From a virus, in the IMG/VR virus record IMGVR_UViG_3300044733_003647, positions 62,001 through 126,000 of that record: a stretch of 64,000 nt of DNA; one strand, written 5' to 3'. Position 1 is the stretch's first letter; each line of letters starts with the position of its first letter. Both the position numbers and the translations under genes were made by a program. Below are positions 36,790 to 46,056 of the stretch, in pieces. The notes beneath the pieces were generated by a model, which did no database searches, was not told the origin of the DNA, and worked only from the letters and a program-made list of their open reading frames with translations.

Positions 36790-38517
36790 ATGGCCGATAC
36801 AAATAAATTTTCACTTTTTGGTTTTACAATCTCACGTGATAAGAGAGAACAGCAAGATGTTCTCCAGCAATCTTTTGCGCCTCCGGCAGCAGATGATGGC
36901 GCATTAACTATTTCATCAGCCGCTTATTATGGTACATATGTTGACTTAGACGGTACCGCAAAGAACGAAGTAGAACTGATTTCTAGATATCGCGAAATGT
37001 CAATGCAACCAGAAATCGAATCTGCGATTGATGACATAGTTAATGAAGCTATTTGCCAAGACGATGATGGCAAAATTATCAATATCGTTTTAGACAACCT
37101 AAAACAACCCGATAGAATCAAAAAAGCTTTAAAAGAAGAGTTCAACATCATTCTTAAATTGTTGAACTACAACAATATGGCTCACGATATCTTCCGTAGA
37201 TATTATGTTGATGGTAGAATGTATTACCACATCATCATTGATAAAGAAAATCCTGCTGAAGGTATTAAAGAATTAAGATATATTGATCCACGTAAACTAC
37301 GCAAGGTTCGTGAAATCAAAAAACAAAAGGATGAAAGAACTGGTGCAGAGATAATGGCCACGGTCAATGAGTATTATCTCTATAATGACAAGGTTGTCAC
37401 TGGAAGTTCTTCCAACTATGGACCTGTTGGTGTTCGTATCACGACAGACTCTATTATCTCCGTAGTCTCAGGACTCATGGATTCACGCCGTGCAGTTGTT
37501 TTAAGTTACCTACACAAGGCAATTAAACCATTGAACCAGTTGCGTATGATTGAAGACGCAACGGTTATCTACCGTATCTCTAGAGCGCCAGAACGCCGTA
37601 TCTTCTATATTGACGTAGGCAATTTACCAAAGTTAAAAGCAGAACAATACCTGCGTGACATTATGGTCAAATACAAAAACAAACTTGTGTATGACGCAAA
37701 CACTGGTGAAATCCGTGACGACAGAAAATTCTTATCCATGATGGAAGACTTCTGGTTGCCACGTAGAGAAGGTGGTAAGGGTACAGAAATCACTACACTA
37801 CCAGGCGGTCAAAACCTGGGTGAACTGGAAGACGTTAAGTATTTCCAGAAAAAACTATACGGTGCTTTGAACGTTCCAGTTTCTAGATTGGAAACAAACC
37901 AGAGTTTTTCTCTAGGTCGTTCATCAGAAATTACACGTGATGAAATTAAGTTCTCTAAGTTTGTTGCACGTATGCGTAACAAGTTTTCGGATGTTTTTGA
38001 CCAAGCAATGCGTGTTCAGTGCGTATTAAAAGGTATTTGTACCGCTGAAGAGTGGGATACTTTCAAAGAAAACATCTATTTCGATTTCATCCAAGACAAT
38101 AACTTCACAGAACTCAAAGATGCAGAGTTAATGAGAGAAAGACTTTCGTTACTGCAATCTGTGGATCCTTATACAGGTCGTTACTTCTCACAGAAGTGGA
38201 TTCAACAAAACGTGTTGCGTCTGACAGATGATGAAATTAAAGACATGCAAGATCAAATCGATCTGGAAAAAGAACAAGGTTTAGGATTACCAGTTGAGGT
38301 AACAAACTCAGTTGCACAACAGCAAATGGCAGGTGACATTCAAACGCAACAGCAGTTGCAAATGGCACAAGGTCAAGCTGAGATACAACAAGATATGCAA
38401 CCACAAGAGCAAACGCCTGTGGCAAATAATTCAAGTGACAAAAAGAAACAAACCAATTCTAGAGCCGACTTGAGTTTAGAAAATACTACATTTACTAAAT
38501 TGAAACGTATATTATAA
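36790..38517 (+). CDS. 20: Portal vertex protein gp20
   Basis: A 575-residue protein with T4-type gp20 conserved stretches (EIESAIDDIVNEAI, FRRYYVDGRMYYHIIID, LREIRYIDPRKL-like, RMIEDATVIYRISRAPERRIFYIDVGNLPK, DTFWLPRREGGKGTEI-like). It forms the dodecameric portal for packaging and tail attachment. The C-terminus is Gln-rich. Confidence 0.92.
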   Translation: MADTNKFSLFGFTISRDKREQQDVLQQSFAPPAADDGALTISSAAYYGTYVDLDGTAKNEVELISRYREMSMQPEIESAIDDIVNEAICQDDDGKIINIVLDNLKQPDRIKKALKEEFNIILKLLNYNNMAHDIFRRYYVDGRMYYHIIIDKENPAEGIKELRYIDPRKLRKVREIKKQKDERTGAEIMATVNEYYLYNDKVVTGSSSNYGPVGVRITTDSIISVVSGLMDSRRAVVLSYLHKAIKPLNQLRMIEDATVIYRISRAPERRIFYIDVGNLPKLKAEQYLRDIMVKYKNKLVYDANTGEIRDDRKFLSMMEDFWLPRREGGKGTEITTLPGGQNLGELEDVKYFQKKLYGALNVPVSRLETNQSFSLGRSSEITRDEIKFSKFVARMRNKFSDVFDQAMRVQCVLKGICTAEEWDTFKENIYFDFIQDNNFTELKDAELMRERLSLLQSVDPYTGRYFSQKWIQQNVLRLTDDEIKDMQDQIDLEKEQGLGLPVEVTNSVAQQQMAGDIQTQQQLQMAQGQAEIQQDMQPQEQTPVANNSSDKKKQTNSRADLSLENTTFTKLKRIL

Positions 38518-38527
38518 GGAGATAGAG

Positions 38528-38719
38528 ATGAGCGAAGTAACAAGAAACATAGTTGATTTGGCAGATGAAGGTGATGCAAAGAATATGCGTGATGCATTGT
38601 ATGCAGCCATTCAAGATAGAGTAATGGCACATATAGATTCTCACAAACAGAGTATTGCAAAAACATTAATTGCACCAGAAGAATCGGAAGATTCAACTGA
38701 TGCGGTTGAAAACGCTTAA
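38528..38719 (+). CDS. Small prohead core protein, gp67-like
   Basis: A 63-residue acidic helical protein between portal and prohead protease genes, the place of gp67 in T4-like genomes. A strong AAGGAGA ribosome-binding site precedes it. Assignment rests mainly on position, size and charge. Confidence 0.5.
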   Translation: MSEVTRNIVDLADEGDAKNMRDALYAAIQDRVMAHIDSHKQSIAKTLIAPEESEDSTDAVENA

Positions 38720-38722
38720 ATA
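38715..38722 (+). promoter_or_regulatory. Possible late promoter CTTAAATA
   Basis: Degenerate match to NATAAATA, 25 bases before the gene at 38748. Confidence 0.3.
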
Positions 38723-38747
38723 CCTCAAATAATACTAGGGATAAAAA

Positions 38748-39293
38748 ATGGCCAACAAATATTCTTATCAAGTACTAAAGGACGACACACAATTTGCAGT
38801 CATCAAACTGACAGCAGATTTTGACGGTACTGGCCAAGAGAACAATACAGCAAGAATTGCCGCAAACACTCTTTATGGTGCTTTGGCAACAAACGGTTTC
38901 TTAGTTGCAAATTCTCAAGGCGGCGCAGCAAACACAACACTATCATATTACGGTTTAAATGTGAATCGTATTTGGTATGATACAGATGGAGCAACAGGTG
39001 ATGTTCAATTGTATTGGTCAAATACCGCAAGTGCATTAGCTAATGCAGGTGTACCAATCATGTTCTTACAGGGTAATGGTGAATATGATGCCGGTGGAAA
39101 CTGGATCACTATCAGAAATCCCAATAGAACATCATTTAACAATGGGGACATTGGCATAGTTACAAGAGGTCAAGTTGCAAATTCAAGTTACACAATTATT
39201 CTAGAATTGCGTAAAGAAAACGAATACTACCAGCGCGGTCAGTTCAACGATCCTGCTGCATTCAACTACGGCGAATATTCGATCCGTCCATAA
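38748..39293 (+). CDS. Conserved virion protein between gp20 and gp21
   Basis: A 181-residue, beta-rich protein (YQVLKDDTQFAVIKLTADFDGTGQENNTARIAANTL) of the type found in this location in aquatic T4-like phages and reported as a structural protein there. Its specific role in the head is unknown to me. Confidence 0.6.
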   Translation: MANKYSYQVLKDDTQFAVIKLTADFDGTGQENNTARIAANTLYGALATNGFLVANSQGGAANTTLSYYGLNVNRIWYDTDGATGDVQLYWSNTASALANAGVPIMFLQGNGEYDAGGNWITIRNPNRTSFNNGDIGIVTRGQVANSSYTIILELRKENEYYQRGQFNDPAAFNYGEYSIRP

Positions 39294-39305
39294 TAAGGTA
39301 ATAAA

Positions 39306-39950
39306 ATGAAACTTATTAAAGAAATTACCGAGTCCGTAAATTACTTAACGGAAGAAAAAGATGGAAAGAAAACGCTTTTCATTGAGGGTCCTTTCCTCGT
39401 TTCCGAAAGAACAAACAAAAATGGACGCATGTATAAAGAAGAAACTATGCGTAAAGAAGTTTCTCGTTATACAGAAGAATACATCAATAAAAATCGTGCC
39501 TTCGGTGAACTGGGGCATCCAGATACACCTTCAATCAATCTCGACCGTGTCTCTCACTTAATTGTGGGTCTACGTCAAGAAGGAAATGATTGGATAGGCA
39601 AAGCTAAAATTCTTGAAACACCAATGGGTAACATTGCAAAGAATCTGATCGAAGGCGGCGCACAACTAGGTGTGTCTTCTCGCGGTATGGGTTCTCTGAA
39701 AGCTGTCAATGGTGTTAACATAGTTCAAGATGACTTTCATCTGGCCACAGCGGCAGATATTGTAGCAGATCCTTCTGCGCCTGGAGCTTTTGTTCAAGGT
39801 ATTATGGAAGGTAAAGAATGGGTGTTCGTTAACGGAATTTGGACTGAACAACATATCGAAGAGTCGAAAAAACTAATTCAAAAAGTTTCTCGTAAAGATG
39901 TTGAAAAAGTAAGTTTACAAATTTTCGAAAACTTCATCAAAAAACTTTAA
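39306..39950 (+). CDS. 21: Prohead core protease gp21
   Basis: A 214-residue serine protease of the herpesvirus-like prohead type. FGELGHPDTPSINL carries the catalytic histidine and LGVSSRGMGSL the nucleophile serine. It cleaves scaffold and capsid proteins during head maturation, so targets should include the gp22 and gp23 encoded just downstream. Confidence 0.88.
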   Translation: MKLIKEITESVNYLTEEKDGKKTLFIEGPFLVSERTNKNGRMYKEETMRKEVSRYTEEYINKNRAFGELGHPDTPSINLDRVSHLIVGLRQEGNDWIGKAKILETPMGNIAKNLIEGGAQLGVSSRGMGSLKAVNGVNIVQDDFHLATAADIVADPSAPGAFVQGIMEGKEWVFVNGIWTEQHIEESKKLIQKVSRKDVEKVSLQIFENFIKKL

Positions 39951-39951
39951 T

Positions 39952-39959
39952 TATAAATA
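39952..39959 (+). promoter_or_regulatory. Late promoter TATAAATA
   Basis: Exact T4 late promoter consensus, 30 bases before the gp22 start. Confidence 0.65.
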
Positions 39960-39988
39960 TCCAATATAAAATCAAGGAGATTCTCAAA

Positions 39989-41239
39989 ATGGGAAAATTT
40001 AATCTGACAGAAGCCGCTAAAGACATTTTGCAAGGCAACGTATCTGCAAAACACGGTGGCCAAGATGCACCACAAAAACTAAGTGGCGCAGTTGCTTATG
40101 GTACAAAAGAAGCTGGCGAAGTTGCTGGTGTCGTTGACAAACAAGACGACGATAAGCCAGATTATACAAAAGGCACACCAAGTGCTACACCTCCTGGTGC
40201 TACACCTCCTGTCGGTGCTCAGCCTGGTGGCAAGTTGTCTGGCCCAGCAGAAACAGAAGGCCGTAAAGATTTGGCACAAACTGTTCAAGCAGATGCCACA
40301 GAATACGCTTCAATCCGTGACCGCGTAAAAGCTCGTCTGGCTACACAAACAATGCAATCAAATCCTGGCGCAGTTTTTCATGCCGTTCCAGAAGAAACAG
40401 AAGTTGATTCTGAAGTTATTGCAGAAGCCGAAAAAGAAGGCCATGAGGACGAAGCTCAAGACAAAGCAATGATCAAGAAGATGATGAAGAAACAAAAAAT
40501 GAAAGAAGACATGGACGCTGACGTTGATGCACTTCTTTCTGGTGAAAATCTCTCTGAAGAATTCAAAGAGAAAGCACAAACAATTTTTGAAGCTGCCGTT
40601 ATTGCACGTTCACACGCAATCGTTGAAGAAGTTGAAGAAGCTCTGTACGAAGAGTTCGAACTGGCTGTTGAAGAAGTCAAAGATGAACTGGCAACAAAGC
40701 TTGATGATTACATCAACTATATGGCAGAAGAGTGGGTCAAAGAGAACCAACTGGCAATCGAAAAAGGTCTGCGCGCCGAAATCGTTGAAGATTTCATCCG
40801 TGGATTACACGACCTGTTCAAAGAACACTATATCGATATTCCAGAAGAAAAAGTGGATGTTGTCGAAGAACTGACAAACAAAGTTGAAGAACTTGAAGCC
40901 ACAATCAGCGAACAGATCGAATCTGCTGTTCAGTTGAAGAAGGAATTAAACGAACACAAAAAGAATGAGGCTATACATGCAGTATGTGAGGGCCTAACGC
41001 AGACTCAAGTGGAAAAAATGAAATCACTCGCAGAGAGTGTTGACTTTACCACTGACGAAGATTTCGCGGACAAACTAGTTACACTGAGACAATCATATTT
41101 CAGTGCATCAGTTAAAACTGCGGACAGTTCTGCTCTGAATGAAGCGGTGGAGATCGAGGAAGAAAAGAAGGAACAACCTTCGGCCGATCCAATGATCAAC
41201 ATGTATGCAAAAACAATCTCAAAAACATTGGCTAAATAA
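39989..41239 (+). CDS. 22: Prohead scaffolding protein gp22
   Basis: A 416-residue acidic, coiled-coil-rich protein. The Glu/Lys-rich middle and the EEFELAVEEVKDELATKLDDYINYMAEEWVKENQLAIEKGLRAEIVEDFIRGL segment match T4-type gp22. A proline/glycine-rich linker near residues 55-85 precedes the helices. It forms the internal core of the prohead and is degraded by gp21. Confidence 0.88.
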   Translation: MGKFNLTEAAKDILQGNVSAKHGGQDAPQKLSGAVAYGTKEAGEVAGVVDKQDDDKPDYTKGTPSATPPGATPPVGAQPGGKLSGPAETEGRKDLAQTVQADATEYASIRDRVKARLATQTMQSNPGAVFHAVPEETEVDSEVIAEAEKEGHEDEAQDKAMIKKMMKKQKMKEDMDADVDALLSGENLSEEFKEKAQTIFEAAVIARSHAIVEEVEEALYEEFELAVEEVKDELATKLDDYINYMAEEWVKENQLAIEKGLRAEIVEDFIRGLHDLFKEHYIDIPEEKVDVVEELTNKVEELEATISEQIESAVQLKKELNEHKKNEAIHAVCEGLTQTQVEKMKSLAESVDFTTDEDFADKLVTLRQSYFSASVKTADSSALNEAVEIEEEKKEQPSADPMINMYAKTISKTLAK

Positions 41240-41242
41240 ATA
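41235..41242 (+). promoter_or_regulatory. Late promoter AATAAATA
   Basis: Matches NATAAATA, 37 bases before the major capsid gene, overlapping the gp22 stop. Confidence 0.55.
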
Positions 41243-41279
41243 AAATTTACCAATATTAGAAACTCACAAGGAGAAATCA

Positions 41280-42626
41280 ATGTTTCTATCTGAAGAATTA
41301 CAAAAGAAATGGACTCCTGTTCTGGAACACCCAGAACTGGAAAAAATTACAGATCCATATAAGAAAGCCGTTACTGCTGTAGTGTTGGAAAACCAACAAC
41401 AAGCAATGAAGGAATCTGCACAACAACTGAATGAAACAACATACTCAGCTGCGCCAACAAACGTAACTGGTGGTGTTTCAAACTATGACCCAATCTTAAT
41501 CAGCTTGGTTCGTCGTGCTCTGCCTAACCTGATTGCTTATGACGTTGCTGGCGTTCAGCCAATGACAGGTCCTACAGGCCTGATCTTCGCAATGCGTGCT
41601 CGTTACGACACACAATCTGGCGGTCCTTCTAATACAAACGAAGCCTTCTTCAACGAAGCCAACACCATTTTCTCTGGTGCTGGTTCTTCTACTAACCTGT
41701 ACGGCTTCCGTGGTAACAACACAACAGACGTTAGAACAAACTCTGTTGCAGACTTTACTGCTAACAGCTACACAACCGGTATCGGCATGACAACAACACG
41801 TGCTGAAGGCCTGGGTGCAGATACAGACACAGGTATGTTCAACCAGATGGCATTCAGCATTGAGAAAGTTACTGTAACTGCTCAATCACGTGCTCTGAAG
41901 GCTGAGTATTCTCTGGAACTGGCACAAGACCTGAAAGCAGTTCATGGTCTGGATGCTGAAACAGAACTGTCTAACATTCTGTCTACAGAGATTCTTGCTG
42001 AAATCAACCGCGAAGTTATTCGTACAATCTACACATGCGCTGTTAACGGTGCTCAGTACGGTACAACAACCGCTGGCGTGTTCGACTTAGACACAGACTC
42101 TAACGGTCGTTGGTCTGTTGAGCGTTTCAAAGGTCTGATTTTCCAAATCGAACGTGATGCTAACGTTATCGCTAAGCAGACTCGTCGTGGAAAAGGTAAC
42201 GTTCTGATCGTTTCTTCAGACGTTGCTTCTGCTATGGCTATGGCTGGTGTTCTGCAATATACACCTGCTCTGCAAGCTGACCTGCAAGTTGACGACACAG
42301 GTAACACCTTCGCTGGTCTGTTACATGGTCGTATCAAGGTCTACATCGACCCATACTTCGGTGGATACACATCTAACCAAGAATTGGTCACAGTTGGTTA
42401 TAAGGGTACTTCTCCTTATGACGCAGGCTTGTTCTACTGCCCATACGTTCCTCTGCAAATGGTTCGTGCAGTTGACCAGTACACATTCCAACCAAAGATT
42501 GGATTCAAGACACGTTACGGCATGGTTGCAAACCCATTCGCAACAGGTCTGACAACTGGCAATGGTGCTCTGAACGCACGTAGCAACGTTTACTACAGAA
42601 TCTTCCAAGTTAAGAACCTGATGTAA
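41280..42626 (+). CDS. 23: Major capsid protein gp23
   Basis: A 448-residue T4-type capsid protein (DPILISLVRRALPNLIAYDVAGVQPMTGPTGLIFAMRARY, and YGTSPYDAGLFYCPYVPL-like motifs). The N-terminal arm of about 60 residues is probably removed by gp21. Codon choice is C/G-richer at third positions than in neighbours, as expected for the most abundant virion protein. A strong terminator follows. Confidence 0.95.
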   Translation: MFLSEELQKKWTPVLEHPELEKITDPYKKAVTAVVLENQQQAMKESAQQLNETTYSAAPTNVTGGVSNYDPILISLVRRALPNLIAYDVAGVQPMTGPTGLIFAMRARYDTQSGGPSNTNEAFFNEANTIFSGAGSSTNLYGFRGNNTTDVRTNSVADFTANSYTTGIGMTTTRAEGLGADTDTGMFNQMAFSIEKVTVTAQSRALKAEYSLELAQDLKAVHGLDAETELSNILSTEILAEINREVIRTIYTCAVNGAQYGTTTAGVFDLDTDSNGRWSVERFKGLIFQIERDANVIAKQTRRGKGNVLIVSSDVASAMAMAGVLQYTPALQADLQVDDTGNTFAGLLHGRIKVYIDPYFGGYTSNQELVTVGYKGTSPYDAGLFYCPYVPLQMVRAVDQYTFQPKIGFKTRYGMVANPFATGLTTGNGALNARSNVYYRIFQVKNLM

Positions 42627-42656
42627 TCGGTAAGTCACCGTTAAGAGTGACACTTT

Positions 42657-42687
42657 AAAGGGACCAAGAAATTGGTCCCTTTTTTTA
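42657..42687 (+). terminator. Rho-independent terminator after gp23
   Basis: An 11-bp perfect stem, AAAGGGACCAA pairing with TTGGTCCCTTT, with a GAAA tetraloop and an uninterrupted T-run through 42687. Confidence 0.9.
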
Positions 42688-42692
42688 TGGCT

Positions 42693-42700
42693 CCTAAATA
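42693..42700 (+). promoter_or_regulatory. Possible late promoter CCTAAATA
   Basis: A near match to NATAAATA directly after the gp23 terminator and 17 bases before the tail-tube-like gene. Confidence 0.4.
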
Positions 42701-42717
42701 CCTACAAGGAGATTTAA

Positions 42718-43230
42718 ATGACCGCACTGAACAGAAATCCAGAAAATACAAATCTATTACAACCAACAAAGTTTTTGTTGACGTTCAGTAGAATTGCTAC
42801 GACACAATATTTTTGTCAGACAATTAGTATACCAAGTATTTCTTTGGGTGAAGTGGACAGAGTTACACCGTTTCTGGACATGTATTCTCCTGGTACAAAA
42901 CTAAAATATGATCCATTGGACATTTCTTTCATAATAGATGAAGATTTGCAATCCTGGAAAAACTTATATGACTGGTTCATTTCAATTGCCGATCCGGAAG
43001 GTTTTGGTGGAAGAACAGCAAATCGTGAACTTCAACAACAAAAATATTTTTCTGATGCAACGTTGACTGTACTAAGTGCTCTGAATAATCCAATTTTAAG
43101 AATTGATTTTACAAATGTATTTCCATTAACCATGTCGAGTATTGATTTTGATACCAGATTATCAGCCGACACTGTGGTTACATGTAATGCAACTTTTAGG
43201 TATCAATCATATAAGTACTTGACAATTTAA
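42718..43230 (+). CDS. Second tail-tube-family protein
   Basis: A 170-residue protein with the tail-tube fold pattern: PTKFLLTFSRI, F-QTISIPSISLG, KYDPLDISFIIDEDLQSWKNLYDWF, then PL-MSSIDFDTR. It parallels gp19 (36123) in motif order. T4 has tube-fold relatives gp19, gp48 and gp54; this could be a gp54-like or other baseplate-tube junction protein. Its position after gp23 instead of in the tail block is usual for aquatic T4-like phages. Confidence 0.6.
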   Translation: MTALNRNPENTNLLQPTKFLLTFSRIATTQYFCQTISIPSISLGEVDRVTPFLDMYSPGTKLKYDPLDISFIIDEDLQSWKNLYDWFISIADPEGFGGRTANRELQQQKYFSDATLTVLSALNNPILRIDFTNVFPLTMSSIDFDTRLSADTVVTCNATFRYQSYKYLTI

Positions 43231-43263
43231 CTGATATCCTTTATAATGTTTTGAAACAATTTA

Positions 43264-43291
43264 TTTAACGTAAGTTGTTGTCCTGTATAAT
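43264..43291 (+). promoter_or_regulatory. Possible sigma-70 promoter for uvsY
   Basis: TATAAT at 43286-43291 with a weak TTTAAC -35 at 43264-43269 (16-base spacer). It lies 25 bases before the uvsY start, separating recombination genes from the late head genes. Confidence 0.4.
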
Positions 43292-43315
43292 AAAAACTGA
43301 ATTTGTGAAACGATT

Positions 43316-43750
43316 ATGGAAACAATTGAAAACATATTGAAAATGTGGGAAACCGATGCAGTCATAGACCAAACGGAACCCAGCAAAGAACTTATCAAAA
43401 TACCCACACTGCACAGCAAGTATCTTGGATTTCTAACCAAACACAAGATCGCATCGAAAAAGGCACACTTTGATTATCTACGTATGCGTAAGGTCAAGTG
43501 GGAGTACTTCACTGGTAAATTGTCTCAAGAAGAACTGGAAGAATATGGTTGGGAACCATTTCAGTTTGCACTCAAATCGGATATCTCCACATATCTTGAA
43601 GCAGACAAAGACTTGATTAAGTTACTTGAAAAGAAAGTATACCATGATGAAACAGTTTCTGTTGTGGAATCTATCATGTCGGAACTGAAACAAAGAACTT
43701 GGCAATTGAGAGACTTCATCTCATGGGAAAAATTTATAGGTGGTCAATAA
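43316..43750 (+). CDS. uvsY: Recombination mediator UvsY
   Basis: A 144-residue helical protein matching T4-type UvsY (MWETDAVIDQTEPSKELIKIPTLHSKYL, then KVKWEYFTGKLSQEELEEYGWEPFQF). It loads the UvsX recombinase on gp32-coated single-stranded DNA. UvsX is not in this window. The stop overlaps the start of an endonuclease gene that separates it from uvsW. Confidence 0.88.
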   Translation: METIENILKMWETDAVIDQTEPSKELIKIPTLHSKYLGFLTKHKIASKKAHFDYLRMRKVKWEYFTGKLSQEELEEYGWEPFQFALKSDISTYLEADKDLIKLLEKKVYHDETVSVVESIMSELKQRTWQLRDFISWEKFIGGQ

Positions 43751-44151
43751 TGAGTAATAATAAATTGTCCACCAAAATATGCATTAAGTGTGAAAAATCA
43801 AAACCACTAGATGCATTTATGACAAGAGAAAATTTGGCTAGTGGTAAATCTTCTTATAGAACTGAGTGTAAAGAATGTACTTATGAAAAAGCTAAGTTAA
43901 GAAAAAAATTGGAAAAACAACATCCAAGACCAACAGATTTAAATTACTGTTGTCCAATTTGTGAAAAAACAGAGTCACAATTAAAAAAGAACGGAAGATT
44001 TGCGGATAGATCAATTTGGTGTTTAGATCACAATCACGTAACGGAAGAGTTTCGCAATTGGATATGCAATAATTGTAATGTGGCTATAGGTAGATTTGAA
44101 GATAATTCGTCTATTGCATATAAAGCGTATAAGTATCTATTAAATGATTGA
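43750..44151 (+). CDS. Endonuclease VII-like (His-Me finger) homing endonuclease
   Basis: A 133-residue protein; the start is ATG 43750, sharing one base with the uvsY stop. Zinc-ligand cysteine pairs C11/C14 and C40/C43, and C68/C71 with C106/C109, surround DHNH at 93-96 and N-x-C-N-x-x-IG, the recombination endonuclease VII signature. In T4, gp49 resolves branched DNA. Small free-standing relatives inserted between conserved genes usually behave as homing enzymes, which fits the uvsY/uvsW location. It overlaps uvsW by eight bases. Confidence 0.75.
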   Translation: MSNNKLSTKICIKCEKSKPLDAFMTRENLASGKSSYRTECKECTYEKAKLRKKLEKQHPRPTDLNYCCPICEKTESQLKKNGRFADRSIWCLDHNHVTEEFRNWICNNCNVAIGRFEDNSSIAYKAYKYLLND

Positions 44152-45631
44152 CTTATTAATAACAAAAAAAGATGAGGTGTTCGCCAAGATATCTTGTGAA
44201 CGCCATATCGCTATGGAGTTATCAGAATACTTCACATTCTTTGTACCTGGTTATCAATTCGTTCCAACCTATCGGAATCGAATCTGGGACGGTAAAATAA
44301 GACTATTCAATCTAGCGACAAGTCAAATATATCTTGGGCTGATACCTTATCTGAAAGAGTTCTGTGAAGAACGCAACTACAAGTACGAATTTGAAGAAAC
44401 ACAAGATGAATATTCGATATATCATTTTGAAAAATATGTTAAAACTCTGAATCTACATTCACAAGGTCGACCAATTGATGTAAGAGATCATCAAAGAAAA
44501 GCATTCATTCATGCAATGCAACATAGAAGAGCTCTGTTGTTGTCTCCCACCGCATCAGGAAAATCACTGATCATTTATTTGTTGTTTAGACAGTTACTAG
44601 ATTATCAGAATCTAAAAGGATTGATTATTGTTCCCACAACTTCTCTTGTTGAACAGTTATATTCAGACTTTGAAGACTACTCTTCACACAACGGTTTCAA
44701 TGTGGAAGAAAACGTACACAGAATATATCAAGGCAAAGACAAACATACAAACAAGAATCTGACTATCTCTACATGGCAGTCACTTTATCAATTGCCAAAA
44801 CAATACTTTGAACAGTTTGACTACATCATTGGAGATGAGGCACACTTGTTCAAGGCACAGTCACTCACAACAATTATGACTGCCGCAAACAAGACAAAGT
44901 ATCGTATTGGTTTAACTGGTACTTTAGATGGTACAAAGACTCACAAACTGGTTTTGGAAGGTTTGTTTGGAACTGTAGAGAAGGTAATCACAACAAAAGA
45001 GTTGATCGACAAAAAGCAATTGTCACCTTTCAATATCAAATGTCTGGTACTTAAACATTCACCAGAGGTATGTGAAAATCATAAAGATGACACTTATCAG
45101 GAAGAAATAGAATACCTTATTACATCCGAAAACAGAAATAGATTCATCAGGAATCTATGCATCAGTTTAGATAAAAATACCCTAGTGCTTTATCAAATGG
45201 TTGAAAAACATGGTAAAATATTGTATAATATAATTAAAGAAAAAGCAAACGGCCGCAAGGTATTTTTTGTACATGGCGGAGTAGAAACAGAAGACAGAGA
45301 GAATATTCGTAAGATTATGGAGACAGAGAATGATGCTATTGTTGTGGCTTCTTTTGGGACTTTTTCTACTGGAATTAATATTAGGAATTTACATAATATT
45401 ATCTTCGCATCTCCGTCAAAGTCAAGAGTTCGAAATCTTCAATCGATTGGACGATCTCTTAGACAGTCGGAAGGTAAAGAAATGGCAACACTCTATGACA
45501 TTGCAGACGACCTCAGACACAAAAAGAAAATGAACTTTACGTTGCAACATTTCGTGGAAAGAGTGAAAATATATAATGAAGAGAAGTTCTCTTTCAAACT
45601 TTATAACATAGGATTAAAAGATGGAAAATAA
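44144..45631 (+). CDS. uvsW: Helicase UvsW
   Basis: A 495-residue SF2 helicase with the UvsW-type N-terminal domain (W-GKIRLFN), Walker A SPTASGKS at 134-141, DEAH at 231-234, and C-terminal helicase motif Q-x-IGRSLRQSEGK. In T4 it unwinds R-loops and regresses forks, switching origin to recombination-dependent replication. The start lies inside the upstream endonuclease gene. Confidence 0.9.
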   Translation: MIDLLITKKDEVFAKISCERHIAMELSEYFTFFVPGYQFVPTYRNRIWDGKIRLFNLATSQIYLGLIPYLKEFCEERNYKYEFEETQDEYSIYHFEKYVKTLNLHSQGRPIDVRDHQRKAFIHAMQHRRALLLSPTASGKSLIIYLLFRQLLDYQNLKGLIIVPTTSLVEQLYSDFEDYSSHNGFNVEENVHRIYQGKDKHTNKNLTISTWQSLYQLPKQYFEQFDYIIGDEAHLFKAQSLTTIMTAANKTKYRIGLTGTLDGTKTHKLVLEGLFGTVEKVITTKELIDKKQLSPFNIKCLVLKHSPEVCENHKDDTYQEEIEYLITSENRNRFIRNLCISLDKNTLVLYQMVEKHGKILYNIIKEKANGRKVFFVHGGVETEDRENIRKIMETENDAIVVASFGTFSTGINIRNLHNIIFASPSKSRVRNLQSIGRSLRQSEGKEMATLYDIADDLRHKKKMNFTLQHFVERVKIYNEEKFSFKLYNIGLKDGK

Positions 45632-45983
45632 CATTTACGCTTTGAGATTTAAAGATGGTATTGATGTTATTTGTGTTATGGAACAACTTGATTCATATCA
45701 AATTAAAATTACAAACCCCATGATGTTTGAAGTTAGGAATTCAAATCTGCTTTTGCAACATTGGTTACCGGTAGATATTATGAAAGGTGATTCAGTGGCA
45801 ATTAACAATGAAGATGTTCTTTGTATTTTTGAACCAACTGAGGATTTTAAAGAATACTATCTGAATACCGTGGAGAGGATGGCAGAAATATTGAATAACA
45901 GATCCAAAGTAAAAGAACAAGATGTTAATATGGCGGAGATGTTAAGAGAAATGGAATCAATTAAAGGAACTTTATTACATTAA
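45621..45983 (+). CDS. Conserved phage protein downstream of uvsW
   Basis: A 120-residue protein. The N-terminal 80 residues suggest a small beta-barrel (YALRFKDGIDVICVMEQLDSYQIKITNPMMFE), similar in layout to the LSM-like phage proteins in T4-like cyanophages; the tail is helical. Overlap with uvsW by 11 bases indicates coupled translation. Function unknown. Confidence 0.5.
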   Translation: MENNIYALRFKDGIDVICVMEQLDSYQIKITNPMMFEVRNSNLLLQHWLPVDIMKGDSVAINNEDVLCIFEPTEDFKEYYLNTVERMAEILNNRSKVKEQDVNMAEMLREMESIKGTLLH

Positions 45984-45992
45984 TATCATCGG

Positions 45993-46029
45993 GGCTACAC
46001 CGTGAACTGTATCACGTGTCAAGCCTTTT
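45993..46029 (+). terminator. Probable terminator before gene 55
   Basis: GGCT-A-CAC-CGTG pairs with CACG-TGT-CA-AGCC around an eight-base loop, followed by TTTTG. The stem has small internal mismatches, so strength is uncertain. Confidence 0.45.
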
Positions 46030-46044
46030 GTCAACAACTTTTTA

Positions 46045-46053
46045 TGGTATACT
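46045..46053 (+). promoter_or_regulatory. Extended -10 promoter element before gene 55
   Basis: TGGTATACT is an extended -10 (TGn plus TATACT). TTGTCA at 46028-46033 is only 14 bases upstream, too close for a standard -35. The gp55 ATG is only four bases past the -10, so transcription from here would give no leader, or would begin inside the annotated gene. Confidence 0.35.
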
Positions 46054-46056
46054 TGA

